64,000 nt of DNA from an uncultured Clostridia bacterium (GTDB taxonomy: Bacteria > Bacillota > Clostridia > Christensenellales > UBA3700), in the NCBI GenBank assembly GCA_947246685.1, contig CAMXSN010000003.1, positions 1-64,000 of the forward strand. Reading direction: 5' to 3'. Numbering within the stretch: position 1 is the stretch's first letter; each line of letters begins with the position of its first letter. Of the stretch, positions 16,267-24,619 are shown one piece after another. Under the pieces are notes generated by a model that worked only from the letters and a program-made list of their open reading frames with translations, did not search any database and was not told the origin of the DNA. A program made the translations under genes and the position numbers.

Positions 16267-16881
16267 TTAAAACTGCAAGATTTCGTCGTCAGAATCCTCT
16301 TCCGTTAGAATATTGCCGCAATCGTCAATCAAGTCTCTTTTGACTATGTACGCTTTGTCCTTATCCAACAAAAGCACGCGCACGATTCTGCCGGGCTCAC
16401 AAATCCTATCCGATTTTGCCGAATAGTTTTTTTCGCCTACTCTGACTATCACTTTGAAGACATAGCTGTTACGTTGCGAAGAAACGCCAATACTGCTTTC
16501 GTTTTGGTCAACGCCTGACAGAATACTGGCGACAACTTCGCCGTATTTAAGCAGGCTGTCGTTGATATTTTCCAAATCCAATTTCGTAAATGCTTTTTGA
16601 TAGTTATGTTTAACGATTATGATTGCAACTGAAATAACAGCTATTAAGGCAAAACTAATTATAATACCGATAGTTACTTTAAGGCACGTAAAAACTAGGA
16701 GCGCGGCAAAGTCTGCAATCATAGACGCCAGCATCAACGGCTCGAATACTTTTTGCTTGCTGACTAATTTTTGAAATTTTTGCGTCACTTGTCGAATACA
16801 CAATTTCTTTTGTTCTGCATCTTCACTGTCAACCGTCGAGTTCTCTACGGTTTCCTGTAGCAATTCGTTATCTTTTTTCAT
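16267..16881 (-). CDS. Two-span membrane protein, unknown function
   Basis: 204 residues: a polar N-terminus, two adjacent hydrophobic spans (about 50-95), then a soluble C-terminal domain with FKVIVRVGEKNYSAKSD, GRIVRVLLLDKDKAYIVKRD and an acidic tail EEDSDDE. The C-terminal part may be an OB-like or NfeD-like small beta barrel, but I do not recognise the family. The ribosome site is weak. It lies upstream of the GH16 remnant on the same strand only by proximity. Confidence 0.6.
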   Translation of the reverse strand: MKKDNELLQETVENSTVDSEDAEQKKLCIRQVTQKFQKLVSKQKVFEPLMLASMIADFAALLVFTCLKVTIGIIISFALIAVISVAIIIVKHNYQKAFTKLDLENINDSLLKYGEVVASILSGVDQNESSIGVSSQRNSYVFKVIVRVGEKNYSAKSDRICEPGRIVRVLLLDKDKAYIVKRDLIDDCGNILTEEDSDDEILQF

Positions 16882-16993
16882 ATCAGTTCCCTTATAAGTC
16901 GGCGCATCGACTTGCGCCTTAACGTTTTGCTCTTAAAATAATTTCTGATAAATCGTATTCTTTTCGCAAGTAAACAACGCCGCTGTTAAACTA

Positions 16994-18041
16994 TCAGTCG
17001 CTTGCCTTGCTCTTTGCGCGGAGTTTTCTGTTAACGGCGATGCCGACGGCAACCGCGGCAGCTATCAATGCCAAGCCGCCCAATATTCCGCATACGCAGG
17101 ATACTGCCGTGTATGCGCCCTTTTTGTCTTTGTAATCCGACGTTGCATTAATATGCGGGACGTAGGCTGAATTTTGCCACACGTTGACGCTCCTGATAAA
17201 GAAATCGTTTCCGCCGTCCTCTCTACTGACAAATTCACCCAACCTTTGAGCATACGGTCCGATATCGTCGCCCTTTATCTCAACTGTCAATCTCATAAAT
17301 TCAGGCACTTTAGATACTCCCGCATAATCGGTCGTCCATACCGACTTGCCGTCCACGTAGAACACGTATTTATCCGGACTCCACCAAAGAGCATACGTAT
17401 GGTATTCTCCGTCATACAGATCGTATCCGACGTCGCGCACTTGTCCGCCGCTGCGATACCAAGGCGCGTCATAAGCGTCATAGTGCAAGGCATTGCCAGT
17501 TTTGGTACGGTTTTTGCGTATACGACGATTCGTAGACGTCGATTTCCGTACCGTCTTCTCCTTTATTGCCCACCTGTCTGGTGCCGTCGCATTGCAACCA
17601 AAACGCCGACCACATTCCGTAACCTACCGGCACTTTAACCGTCGCTTCGAAATAACCGAAAGCCTGCTCAAAGTTGTGACGTGTCTCTATTCCTCCGCAA
17701 AATATTCCGCTCGTCGGACACACGTCGCAACCATGCGACTCGGCAATATAAGAGCGCACCGCAACTGCCTTTTCCCCGGCGTCGTATTCTACGGTCTCGT
17801 CGCACCAATAACCGGCAAGTCTGGGACCGTGCTCGACGGGTCTCCATGCCGTAGAAGCGTATACATCTTCAATGGAATCGAATTTAGAAAAATCATCGGC
17901 GCAAGTCTGTGTCCATCCGTCTTGAGCGGAAAGAGACGGCATCGGGACATCCGTCGTTGTTTGTTTTGCGCAACCAGGAAAACAAACAAGCGGTGCAAAC
18001 GCGCAAACCGCTATGACAACCAATATCGATATCCTTTTCAT
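16994..18041 (-). pseudogene. GH16-family glycoside hydrolase lipoprotein, frameshifted
   Basis: The first frame (18041-17478) has a lipobox (CFPGC), WSAFWLQ and the GH16 catalytic motif EIDVYES, then runs off at YQNWQCLAL-stop. The second frame (17488-16994) resumes with the expected HYDAYDAPW, WSPDKYVFYVDGKSVW and a C-terminal membrane span with a basic tail. Removing one base at about 17498 joins them as Q-N-G-N-A-L-H-Y-D, which restores a normal GH16 of about 349 residues. It would be an anchored beta-glucanase or laminarinase-type enzyme. The frameshift may be genuine or a sequence error; the coding on both sides is intact. GAGG precedes the ATG. Confidence 0.85.
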
Positions 18042-18219
18042 TCAATAACCTCGCACATATAATATCAATATTTTAACACTTTTTCTCTGCATCGTCAATG
18101 GCATATACTCTAAGCCTTAACAAATAGATTTACCTATGCGATTACGAGTTGTTTTTCAAGAAACGGATAAGGCGTATCCCCCGTCATTCAATTCTTTTGT
18201 AAAAAAATCATTATTATGG

Positions 18220-18248
18220 TTGCATTCTTCTAAAATTTGATATATAAT
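18220..18248 (+). promoter_or_regulatory. Promoter of tRNA-Pro
   Basis: TTGCAT (18220-18225), 17-base spacer and TATAAT (18243-18248). Confidence 0.7.
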
Positions 18249-18282
18249 CTTAGCTGTCAAGAGAATTGACATATCAGTATAT

Positions 18283-18359
18283 CTGGGTGTGGCGCAGTTT
18301 GGTAGCGCGCTAGACTGGGGGTCTAGAGGCCGCAAGTTCAAGTCTTGTCACTCAGACCA
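18283..18359 (+). tRNA. tRNA-Pro(GGG)
   Basis: Acceptor CTGGGTG pairs with CACTCAG, D arm GGCGCAGTTTGGTAGCGCGC, anticodon stem CTAGA/TCTAG with loop CTGGGGG, encoded CCA. The last 21 bases are part of a direct repeat whose second copy is at 18529. Confidence 0.95.
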
Positions 18360-18463
18360 TTCGGCAAGTTACGCTTGCCTTGGGTAATTAAAAAAGAGGT
18401 TTGCGCCTCTTTTTTTATTGCCCTGTTCCTTGCTTACTTGCCTTTTTCTTTAACACTTCTACT
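18339..18463 (+). repeat. Direct repeat beginning in the tRNA-Pro 3' end, copy 1
   Basis: About 125 bases, starting inside the T stem of tRNA-Pro and covering the acceptor stem, CCA, a GGCAAG/CTTGCC hairpin and the terminator. It recurs almost identically at 18529-18654. Confidence 0.9.
18389..18416 (+). terminator. tRNA-Pro terminator
   Basis: AAAAAAGAGG, loop TTTGCG, CCTCTTTTTTT. Confidence 0.8.
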
Positions 18464-18528
18464 GTCCGAACTGTGACGCTCACACGAGACGCATTTGCTT
18501 GTTCGCTATGCCGTCGCTTTGCTCCTTA

Positions 18529-18654
18529 CAAGTCTTGTCACTCAGACCATTCGGCAAGTTACGCTTGCCTTGGGTAATTAAAAAAGAGGTTTGCGCCTCT
18601 TTTTTTATTGCCCTGGTTCCTTGCTCACTTGCCTTTTTCTTTATAACTTCTACC
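18529..18654 (+). repeat. Direct repeat with orphan tRNA-Pro 3' fragment, copy 2
   Basis: Starts CAAGTCTTGTCACTCAGACC exactly as in the tRNA gene but with no tRNA 5' part. It includes a second copy of the terminator (about 18579-18606). The 65 bases between the copies carry no gene. Confidence 0.9.
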
Positions 18655-18746
18655 GTCTCTTCGTATAATTTCTCATTCTCATATATGTTGACAAACGCGT
18701 AAAGCAGTAGTATGCTTTTTATAACAATTAATGCGAGGTGCAAATT

Positions 18747-19175
18747 ATGGATATAGATTTTTTCAAAAAAGAAAAAGTTGCTAAAATGAAAGAGAAAAAC
18801 AAAGACGCCGTGTCGGCTCTTAACGTGGTCGTCAACAAGATAATGCTAGCCACGATTGAGAAACGGTCTAAGGGCGAGACTCTCAACGAGGGCGACGTGT
18901 TGACGCTACTGCAAAAGACGGAAAAAGAACTTATCGAAGAAAAAAGCGGATATGAAAAAGCCGGCGCAAACTACGCCGCCAACGTGCAAAGTCTTCAAAA
19001 TCAAATCGACACTATCAAAAGCTATTTGCCCAAGATGATGTCCAAAGAGGAAATCGAAGCCGTGATAACGTCTTTGGAAGACAAATCAATACCCTCTGTA
19101 ATGAAATATTTCAAACTCAATTATGCAGGAAAATGCGATATGAAAGAAGTCAACGAAGTGCTGAAAAGTATCTGA
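18747..19175 (+). CDS. yqeY: GatB/YqeY domain protein
   Basis: 142 residues of the YqeY family, related to the tail domain of the GatB amidotransferase subunit; the cellular role is not settled. Typical features are the N-terminal helix with Lys/Glu repeats, NVVVNKIMLATIEKR, IDTIKSYLPKMMSKEEIEAVI and the C-terminal block KYFKLNYAGKCDMKEVNEVLKSI. I chose the ATG at 18747 with GCGAGGTG before it; the GTG at 18738 lies inside that ribosome site. It is followed by a strong terminator. Confidence 0.85.
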   Translation: MDIDFFKKEKVAKMKEKNKDAVSALNVVVNKIMLATIEKRSKGETLNEGDVLTLLQKTEKELIEEKSGYEKAGANYAANVQSLQNQIDTIKSYLPKMMSKEEIEAVITSLEDKSIPSVMKYFKLNYAGKCDMKEVNEVLKSI

Positions 19176-19198
19176 GATATAAATACAAATATAGAATG

Positions 19199-19227
19199 AA
19201 ATCCCGACTTTTAGGTCGGGATTTTTT
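19199..19227 (+). terminator. Terminator between yqeY and spmB
   Basis: AATCCCGAC (19200-19208) pairs with GTCGGGATT (19214-19222) and is followed by TTTTT. Confidence 0.85.
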
Positions 19228-19732
19228 ACATTATTCTGCAAATAAGACAAGCCATTATCGCACCTACGTAACAGGCAACGAGCGATATGGGAATGGCGTA
19301 TCTGAGTCTCTTGACTTTGGTAGTCGAAAAGTACACCGTTCCTACGTAAAATACAGTTTCGCTTGCCCCCACTATTACCGACGCGCAGCGGGAAACGTAA
19401 CTGTCTACTCCGTGCGTCTTGTATATTCCCTCCAACAACGCGAGCGAACCGTTGCCCGACAGAGGTCTGATTATCAAAAGTTCGCACAGCTCGTCGGGTA
19501 TGCCGAGAAAAGTAAGCACGGGCGACATTATCTTGGCGAGATAACTGTTGAGTCCGCTCAGTGAAAATAATTCTACGGCAATCAATACCGCGCAAATATA
19601 CGGGAAAATCGACAGGATGAGACTGATGCTTTCCTTGCTGCCTTTGACGAAATTGTCGTATACCGGCACTTTCTTTATAAAAGCCGCCAATATTACCAAT
19701 CCGATAAATACGGGAAGTATGTATTTACTCAT
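19226..19732 (-). CDS. spmB: Spore maturation protein B
   Basis: 168 residues, a nucleoside-recognition (Gate) domain membrane protein. The signature IRPLSGNGSLALLEGIYKTHG and the span before it are typical. In Bacillus and Clostridium SpmA/SpmB are needed for normal dehydration of the spore core. The start ATG overlaps the spmA stop (ATGA, 19729-19732). Its presence suggests, but does not prove, a spore-forming lineage. Confidence 0.92.
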   Translation of the reverse strand: MSKYILPVFIGLVILAAFIKKVPVYDNFVKGSKESISLILSIFPYICAVLIAVELFSLSGLNSYLAKIMSPVLTFLGIPDELCELLIIRPLSGNGSLALLEGIYKTHGVDSYVSRCASVIVGASETVFYVGTVYFSTTKVKRLRYAIPISLVACYVGAIMACLICRIM

Positions 19733-20361
19733 GCTTTTCCCCTCGACTTTATTTTGGCAAACAGCGGGGCTTTGGGCAAGACAACGCTATCTTTTTTTCT
19801 CTCTTTTTTTGTGATAAACGCAAAAACTTTTGCAAGAATAACTCCCGTGACCGTAGATATTACCGTCGCGATAAGCGATGGCAATATGATATCGGACGCG
19901 GCGTTGCTGCCTGCCGCCGCTCTCAACCCGATTATCGTAGCAGGTATGAGCTGAATAGACGTCGAATTAATTACCATAAAAAGTATCATGTTGTCGGTGG
20001 CTTTGTCGCTGCCGTCTTCCATGCACTCCATCGCTTTAATGCCCAACGGCGTCGCGGCTCCTCCCATACCCAGCAAATTGGCCGAAAAATTGAGCGTGAT
20101 ATATTCGAGAGCCAAATCGCTTTCTCCCTTAAAGAGCCTTTTTGTAATCGGGCGAAAAAGTTTGTTCATCGCTTTGTTGAGTCCTATTCCCTCCATCAGT
20201 CCCAACACGGACAGCCATATCGCATATATTGCAATCAGCGTAAAAGCAAGTTTCAGCGCAGAACTTGCTCCGCTGATCATTATCGAAAAAGCGCTCTCGG
20301 GAGAAACGACTATGATCATTATCAACGACGCTATAATCATTACTGTAAATACCAAATTCAT
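19729..20361 (-). CDS. spmA: Spore maturation protein A
   Basis: 210 residues with several spans and the Gate-domain motif NFSANLLGMGGAATPLGIKAMECM, followed by NSTSIQLIPATIIGLR. It is paired with spmB by a 4-base overlap. Its ribosome site GGGAG (minus strand, about 20371-20375) lies inside the 3' arm of the hairpin at 20370-20395 that ends the upstream protease gene, so translation may depend on whether the hairpin forms. Confidence 0.92.
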   Translation of the reverse strand: MNLVFTVMIIASLIMIIVVSPESAFSIMISGASSALKLAFTLIAIYAIWLSVLGLMEGIGLNKAMNKLFRPITKRLFKGESDLALEYITLNFSANLLGMGGAATPLGIKAMECMEDGSDKATDNMILFMVINSTSIQLIPATIIGLRAAAGSNAASDIILPSLIATVISTVTGVILAKVFAFITKKERKKDSVVLPKAPLFAKIKSRGKA

Positions 20362-20364
20362 ATC

Positions 20365-20395
20365 AAAAAACTCCCATACTCAATAGTATGAGAGT
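20365..20395 (-). terminator. Terminator of the HtrA-like gene overlapping the spmA ribosome binding site
   Basis: On the minus strand ACTCTCATACT, loop ATTG, AGTATGGGAGT, then TTTTTTG and the spmA ATG. The GGGAG in the 3' arm is the only Shine-Dalgarno sequence for spmA. Confidence 0.7.
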
Positions 20396-20424
20396 CGTTT
20401 GACTTTTATAACTCGACAGTCCTT

Positions 20425-21807
20425 TTATGCCACGCTTGCAAAATGCGCTTCATCGGCAGAATTTATAGATACGACTTTGGTTTGTTCTCCGCGAACTATC
20501 TCAAACGTAATCCTGTCTCCTGCGTTTACGCGCCACATATAATCGGCAAGCGCAAACGAACGCTCTATATCAAATTTATCCGAACCTATAGTGACGGATT
20601 TGATAATATCGCCGACGAGCAATACGTCTTTAGACGCGCTTGTTTCTCCTACGCCGCTCACCGTAACCGTCTCGACAATACGCGTTACGCCTTTGTCAGA
20701 ATCGTAAACAGCCTTTGACGACGACGCGGTCAACTCGATGCCGAGCGTATATTTCTTGACGCTCTTTACGTTTTCGCCGTCGCAATCGGAAATTATTCTG
20801 TCTGCAACCGATATCGCAATATTGCTAGGAATCGCATATCCCATATTCTCTATCGAAGTCGACGACGTCTTGGCGTTGACAATACCTATCAGCTCGCCGT
20901 CGGCGTTAAAGAGTCCGCCGCCGCTGTTGCCCGAATTAATTGCCGCGTCAACTCTGACGACTCTGTGCGACGACGTATTATTGGAAGCATCCTTGACCGT
21001 AATGACCTCGCTATCCACGCTTATAACGCCCTGCGTAACAGATATTCCGAGACCTGCCGCGTTGCCGACTGCCAAAGCGGTGCTTCCGACTACCAAATCA
21101 TCCGAATTTCTCACTCTTACCGCACGGGACGAACTTTGTTTGAGCATTTCGCTCCCCTCGACTTTCAGCACGGCTATATCGTAGGTCGAAGAGCCGCCGA
21201 GAAATTTAGCCGAGATCGCCGCGTCGGGCAAATCGGATCCGTAAAGATAAACGGATATGTCGTCAATTATCCCGTCTGTAGAATTAATAGCGCTCGGCTC
21301 GTACACAACGTGGTAATTGGTCACTATATATGCGTCTCCGGTCTGTTTGTTGAGCTTGTAAATAACGCCCGAACCGCTTGACGAGCCTGATTTCTCCGTA
21401 GTACCCGACCAGCTGCTGACTTTATAGGTAAACGAACATACAACTTTAACCGAAGAAAGCAGAGCCTCGTTAGCAGCCGCCGAATTGTCTGCTTCCATGG
21501 TCAGATATTCTTTCAAAAAATCCGAATACGTTCCCGAAAAACCGTTTTGTTTGGCAAAAGCGTAAAGAGCGTTGACGTCAGTCTCTCCGTCCTTACCGTC
21601 TGCTCCGTTTGTTCCGTCCGAACCGTCCTCGCCTTTTAAGCTCGCAAGCCACTCGTCCAGCGTTCCATCAAATCCCTGACGACAGGCAAGTTCGTATGCG
21701 GAAAGCCCGTCTTTGCCGTCGGAATTATTGTCGCACGCGACCAATACTGCGCATACGAGAACGACAAGCATACATACAACGATATATTTGACACTTTTTT
21801 TATTCAT
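20425..21807 (-). CDS. HtrA/DegP-type trypsin-like serine protease lipoprotein
   Basis: 460 residues. The lipobox LVAC with C25 predicts a lipid anchor. Residues about 57-78 are a short collagen-like Gly-x-x run. The protease domain shows the triad H166 (TNYHVV), D210 (YDIAVLK) and S295 (GNSGGG). The last 90 residues form a PDZ-like domain (VGDIIKSV, DYMWRVNAGDRITFEIVRG). Such enzymes handle misfolded or surface proteins outside the membrane. The collagen-like linker is unusual for the family. The gene is monocistronic, ending in the hairpin next to spmA. Confidence 0.9.
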   Translation of the reverse strand: MNKKSVKYIVVCMLVVLVCAVLVACDNNSDGKDGLSAYELACRQGFDGTLDEWLASLKGEDGSDGTNGADGKDGETDVNALYAFAKQNGFSGTYSDFLKEYLTMEADNSAAANEALLSSVKVVCSFTYKVSSWSGTTEKSGSSSGSGVIYKLNKQTGDAYIVTNYHVVYEPSAINSTDGIIDDISVYLYGSDLPDAAISAKFLGGSSTYDIAVLKVEGSEMLKQSSSRAVRVRNSDDLVVGSTALAVGNAAGLGISVTQGVISVDSEVITVKDASNNTSSHRVVRVDAAINSGNSGGGLFNADGELIGIVNAKTSSTSIENMGYAIPSNIAISVADRIISDCDGENVKSVKKYTLGIELTASSSKAVYDSDKGVTRIVETVTVSGVGETSASKDVLLVGDIIKSVTIGSDKFDIERSFALADYMWRVNAGDRITFEIVRGEQTKVVSINSADEAHFASVA

Positions 21808-21969
21808 ATTTTCCTCGTGAAAACGTTGATATATTTATTATATTCTAACACAACCAAAATAAATAAACCATTAAATATTTTTTATATAATCGTCAATTTT
21901 CCGTAAAATCAATCAATTTGCGCTTTGACCGCAAATAAAAATATCGTAGAAATTCTCCGCAAAAAATTA

Positions 21970-22303
21970 GGTCCGACCGCCGAACTGTCGGCTGATATTC
22001 CAAAAGAGGTCTCTGTCGGAATAAGGTCGGACGTGTTTCGCCATTGAATACCCAACGGCAGGACGCAAGCCCCTTCATACTCGTATCATCTGTTCGCCCG
22101 TCGTGTCGACGAGACGAATACCGGATATTACTGCCTATTTATACAGGCGGTGAGTGAAGCGCAGGCCGAACAGCGTACGCGGCGGAGTCCACTACGGAAT
22201 TGTAATAAGAACCCGCTGCGTCCAGATAATTTGCGTTGCTAGCGTTATTGTTATTGCCGGAACGCAGCCAGGACAAATCTAGACCAACCAGAAAACTTAC
22301 GCC
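21970..22303 (-). ncRNA. DGR template repeat RNA 1 (downstream of avd)
   Basis: Reading left from 22303 it begins GGCGTAAGTTTTCTGG and carries a template-like block that translates as SWLRSGNNNNASNANYLDAA and ends AYAVRPALH. AAY-rich codons such as AAT AAC AAT AAC are what adenine-directed mutagenesis needs. The 3' 215 bases fold: two hairpins, a 38-base conserved block (22053-22090), a GCCGTTG/CAATGGC hairpin and a three-way junction closed by GTCCGACC/GGTCGGAC (22025-22032 with 21971-21978), followed by TAATTTTTT that could terminate it. The same architecture occurs in the copy at 24288. Confidence 0.75.
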
Positions 22304-22417
22304 CATTTCATAATAAGTATATCATAGACGATAATTATCTACAAGCATATTGCAGCTATTTTTGCAACAATATTGCTTTCGATAACAAGAAATCCGTATG
22401 CTTGCTCGGCTTGCGTA

Positions 22418-22894
22418 TCAATACTTCTTGTTGGATCTCATCCACCCTGCGAGAAGCTTTTTGATCTCGTAGAGCTGTCTTGCGATTATCCCCATCTGTC
22501 TAATGGTAATGGCTTGTTTACATTTGGCGGTCTCGGAATAAAAATCTATCAGATTTATACTGACCATAGCCTGTTTTTGAAAAACTTCTCTTTGGTCGCC
22601 TCTCTCGTAATTTGCCCTATACAGATGCTCTATAAGTTCCACCGAAGAATTTTGCAGTCTCGCCACAATGCTCCACCTCAATTTTTTAGGCGACTTTTCG
22701 GTAATGACAAATATATATTCCGCAAGTTTTTTCGACGCGGTAAATACCGCCATCTCTTTATCTCTCGGCGTATCGAATTCTCCTATGCGCCAAGGTTTGC
22801 GCGCGACGCTGAGTTCGAGCGCCTGACCGCTTTCTTCGGGAATACGCAATTCTTCGCGTATTTCCGCATCCAAAAAATTTTCATCTCTCTCCAT
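22418..22894 (-). CDS. Avd-like four-helix-bundle accessory protein of a diversity-generating retroelement
   Basis: 158 residues, almost all helical and basic in the core (ASKKLAEYIFVITEKSPKKLRW, SVELIEHLYRANYERGD, CKQAITIRQMGIIARQLYEIKKLLAGW). This is the S23/Avd-type bundle that partners the DGR reverse transcriptase and binds the template RNA; Avd proteins are small helical proteins of about 120-160 residues. The ATG at 22894 has AAGGAG upstream; the longer frame to 22936 overlaps the reverse transcriptase gene. The gap from the RT stop is 22 bases, so both are in one operon, followed by template RNA 1. Confidence 0.8.
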   Translation of the reverse strand: MERDENFLDAEIREELRIPEESGQALELSVARKPWRIGEFDTPRDKEMAVFTASKKLAEYIFVITEKSPKKLRWSIVARLQNSSVELIEHLYRANYERGDQREVFQKQAMVSINLIDFYSETAKCKQAITIRQMGIIARQLYEIKKLLAGWMRSNKKY

Positions 22895-22916
22895 AGTTTT
22901 TCTCCTTAGTAAAATA

Positions 22917-24038
22917 TTACGACAGTTGTTCGACATTATCAGTCTCTGTCTCTTTCAATGCAAAGCCCAATTTGCAATGAATTTCTCTTTCCAATTTTTT
23001 GCTTCTCGAATATTTGAGATGCCCGTGAAAAGCAGACACAGACTGCTTTACTCTTTCGGCGTCGATAACGCCGTCGAGATAAGCCTTTTTCAACAGTCTG
23101 GTGCGCCAGCGAAAACGCCGTTTTGTCGATTTCTTAACTGTCTTGATAACCTGTCCGTCATTTGTAACCGAATATCTGAATCCTAGATAAGTGACGCCGT
23201 TTTTAAGCGGAAAAATATGCGTCTTGGAATTAAGACTCAATTTCAATTTGTCGGCGAGCAAAGTAATTTCTCTGCGCGCGTAACGTATATAATCCAAATC
23301 GTCGTGCACCAAAACAAAGTCGTCCATATAGCGAGAATACACTCTTATTCTCAGCCTTTCCTTGACAAGTCTGTCCATAGGATCGAGATAAAACATCCCG
23401 AACAGCTGGCTGGTCTGATTGCCGATAGGTATGCCCCTGCCCGTTTCGTCCCCCTCCCCGAGGGGCACGATGCCGTATTTATCAAGAAAATCCCTCTTGG
23501 TATGATAACCGTCGATAACTCCGGCAATCATCTTTTTGAGACGCTCGTCGACGATTTGAGAACATATCTTCGTCCTCAGATCATCGTGCGGTATACTCGG
23601 AAAATATTTGAGAATATCACATTTGAGAAAATACCCGTTTGAACCGTAACGGGATATGTGTTTTCTCAGCATTGCTTCAAATCTGCGCAACGCGAAAAGC
23701 GCGCCTTTGCCTTTCTGACACACGCAATTGTCGTAAAAAACGCGTTTTTCGAAATAAGGCATAAGCAAATTGTCGCAAAGCACGCGCTGAACCAATCTGT
23801 CGGCGTAAAACAAATTCTGTATCTCTCTGCGCTTCGGTTCAAACACTACGAAGGTGTTGTATTTGCCGAATTTGAATTTGCCGTCTCTGATTCTTTTGTA
23901 AAGGTCGTAAAGATTGGATATCGTTGCCGTCTCAAACTTTACTATGGGTTTTTTGCTCCTGCGCGAGGCTCGGCTTTTCAAATGAGCCGTATATAACGCC
24001 TCAAACGTAAAAAGCTCCTCAAAAGTAGTTGTAATCAT
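22917..24038 (-). CDS. Diversity-generating retroelement reverse transcriptase
   Basis: 373 residues. Catalytic Asp141 lies in KCDILKYF and the YMDD box at 237-240 is followed by FVLVHDD. Motif 4 reads GIPIGNQTSQ (202-211): the I-G-x-x-x-S-Q form is characteristic of DGR reverse transcriptases and differs from group II intron and retron enzymes. No endonuclease or maturase domain follows. The ATG at 24038 has GGAG eight bases upstream; the longer frame begins at TTG. It is co-transcribed with the Avd-like gene and is flanked by two template RNAs. The enzyme should make adenine-mutagenised cDNA from a template RNA to diversify a target gene that lies outside the window. Confidence 0.9.
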   Translation of the reverse strand: MITTTFEELFTFEALYTAHLKSRASRRSKKPIVKFETATISNLYDLYKRIRDGKFKFGKYNTFVVFEPKRREIQNLFYADRLVQRVLCDNLLMPYFEKRVFYDNCVCQKGKGALFALRRFEAMLRKHISRYGSNGYFLKCDILKYFPSIPHDDLRTKICSQIVDERLKKMIAGVIDGYHTKRDFLDKYGIVPLGEGDETGRGIPIGNQTSQLFGMFYLDPMDRLVKERLRIRVYSRYMDDFVLVHDDLDYIRYARREITLLADKLKLSLNSKTHIFPLKNGVTYLGFRYSVTNDGQVIKTVKKSTKRRFRWRTRLLKKAYLDGVIDAERVKQSVSAFHGHLKYSRSKKLEREIHCKLGFALKETETDNVEQLS

Positions 24039-24251
24039 CGTATTTCTCCACAAATTCGATTTTTATTCAGAAATAAAAAAAATAAAATTAAAAATATACA
24101 ATATTAAAAAATACTTTATAAATTAACCGATTAATTCCTTTCCTGCATTTTTAATTTTAGCAATAACAAGGCTATGATGTCAATAATACTGAACGAATAA
24201 ATTGATTTTTTGTAAAAGCGTGTCGATTTATGTAGCCTTATCAACTTTTTA
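24039..24251. other. Intergenic, AT-rich promoter region between RT and template RNA 2
   Basis: Very AT-rich stretch likely holding the leftward RT promoter. No conserved element or gene is seen; the 61-codon frame on the minus strand here overlaps the template RNA promoter and is not supported. Confidence 0.5.
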
Positions 24252-24280
24252 TTGTGCGATCGGCGTAATTGTGCTATAAT
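24252..24280 (+). promoter_or_regulatory. Promoter of template RNA 2
   Basis: TTGTGC (24252-24257), 17-base spacer and TATAAT (24275-24280) with TGC before it. The predicted start, about seven bases on, is at the first base of the GGCGTAAG shared by both template copies. Confidence 0.65.
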
Positions 24281-24287
24281 TTTAACG

Positions 24288-24612
24288 GGCGTAAGTTTTC
24301 TGGTTTTTCGCTGCACTTTCCTGGCTGCGTTCCGGCAATAACAATAATGCTAACAAATCGTAATACCTAGACGCTGCGGGTTCCTTATATTGGGCTACGA
24401 CTGACGCCGCCGCGTACGCTGTTCGGCCTGCGCTTCACTCGTCTGCAACATTTGCAGTCATTCCCGTATCCGATAAATCTAAATGATTGTCGGACTGATG
24501 ATCTGAGTATGAAGGGGCTTGCGTCCTGCCGTTGATATCAACGGCGAAACTCGTCCGATCTTATCCCGACGATTGCAAAGTCTTTTGGATATCTGCTAAT
24601 AGCGGTCGGACC
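24288..24612 (+). ncRNA. DGR template repeat RNA 2 (divergent from the RT)
   Basis: Same start GGCGTAAGTTTTCTGG and same order as template 1 but on the other strand. The template block reads SWLRSGNNNNANKS-stop-YLDAAGSLYWATTD and closes with AYAVRPALHS. Template and core blocks align without gaps over 65 bases, yet differ at A and non-A positions in both directions, so neither copy is the template of the other. Downstream hairpins differ in sequence but keep pairing: CTGCA/TGCAG, TCCGA/TCGGA, GCCGTTG/CAACGGC, and a junction closed by GTCCGATC/GGTCGGAC (24553-24560, 24604-24611). It has its own promoter and terminator, so it is an independent transcript. Confidence 0.75.
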
Positions 24613-24619
24613 AAAATAC

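Noticed and set aside
18480..18743. 87-codon minus-strand frame across the tRNA-Pro repeat
   Set aside because: Runs through the duplicated terminator and orphan tRNA fragment; no ribosome site.
21893..22078. 61-codon minus-strand frame starting ATGAAGGGG
   Set aside because: It lies within the folded 3' part of template RNA 1, has no ribosome site and the frame is broken in the second copy.
22134..22303. Treating template copy 1 as a coding variable repeat because it reads through to VRPALHSPPV-stop
   Set aside because: There is no upstream protein: the frame is closed by a stop just before GGCGTAAG, so it is not the end of a target gene.
22917..24038. Group II intron or retron reverse transcriptase
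   Set aside because: No maturase or endonuclease domain, no intron domain V/VI; motif 4 has the DGR-type SQ and an Avd-like gene follows.
24131..24316. 61-codon minus-strand frame upstream of the RT
   Set aside because: AT-rich, basic composition, overlaps the promoter of template RNA 2 and has no ribosome site.
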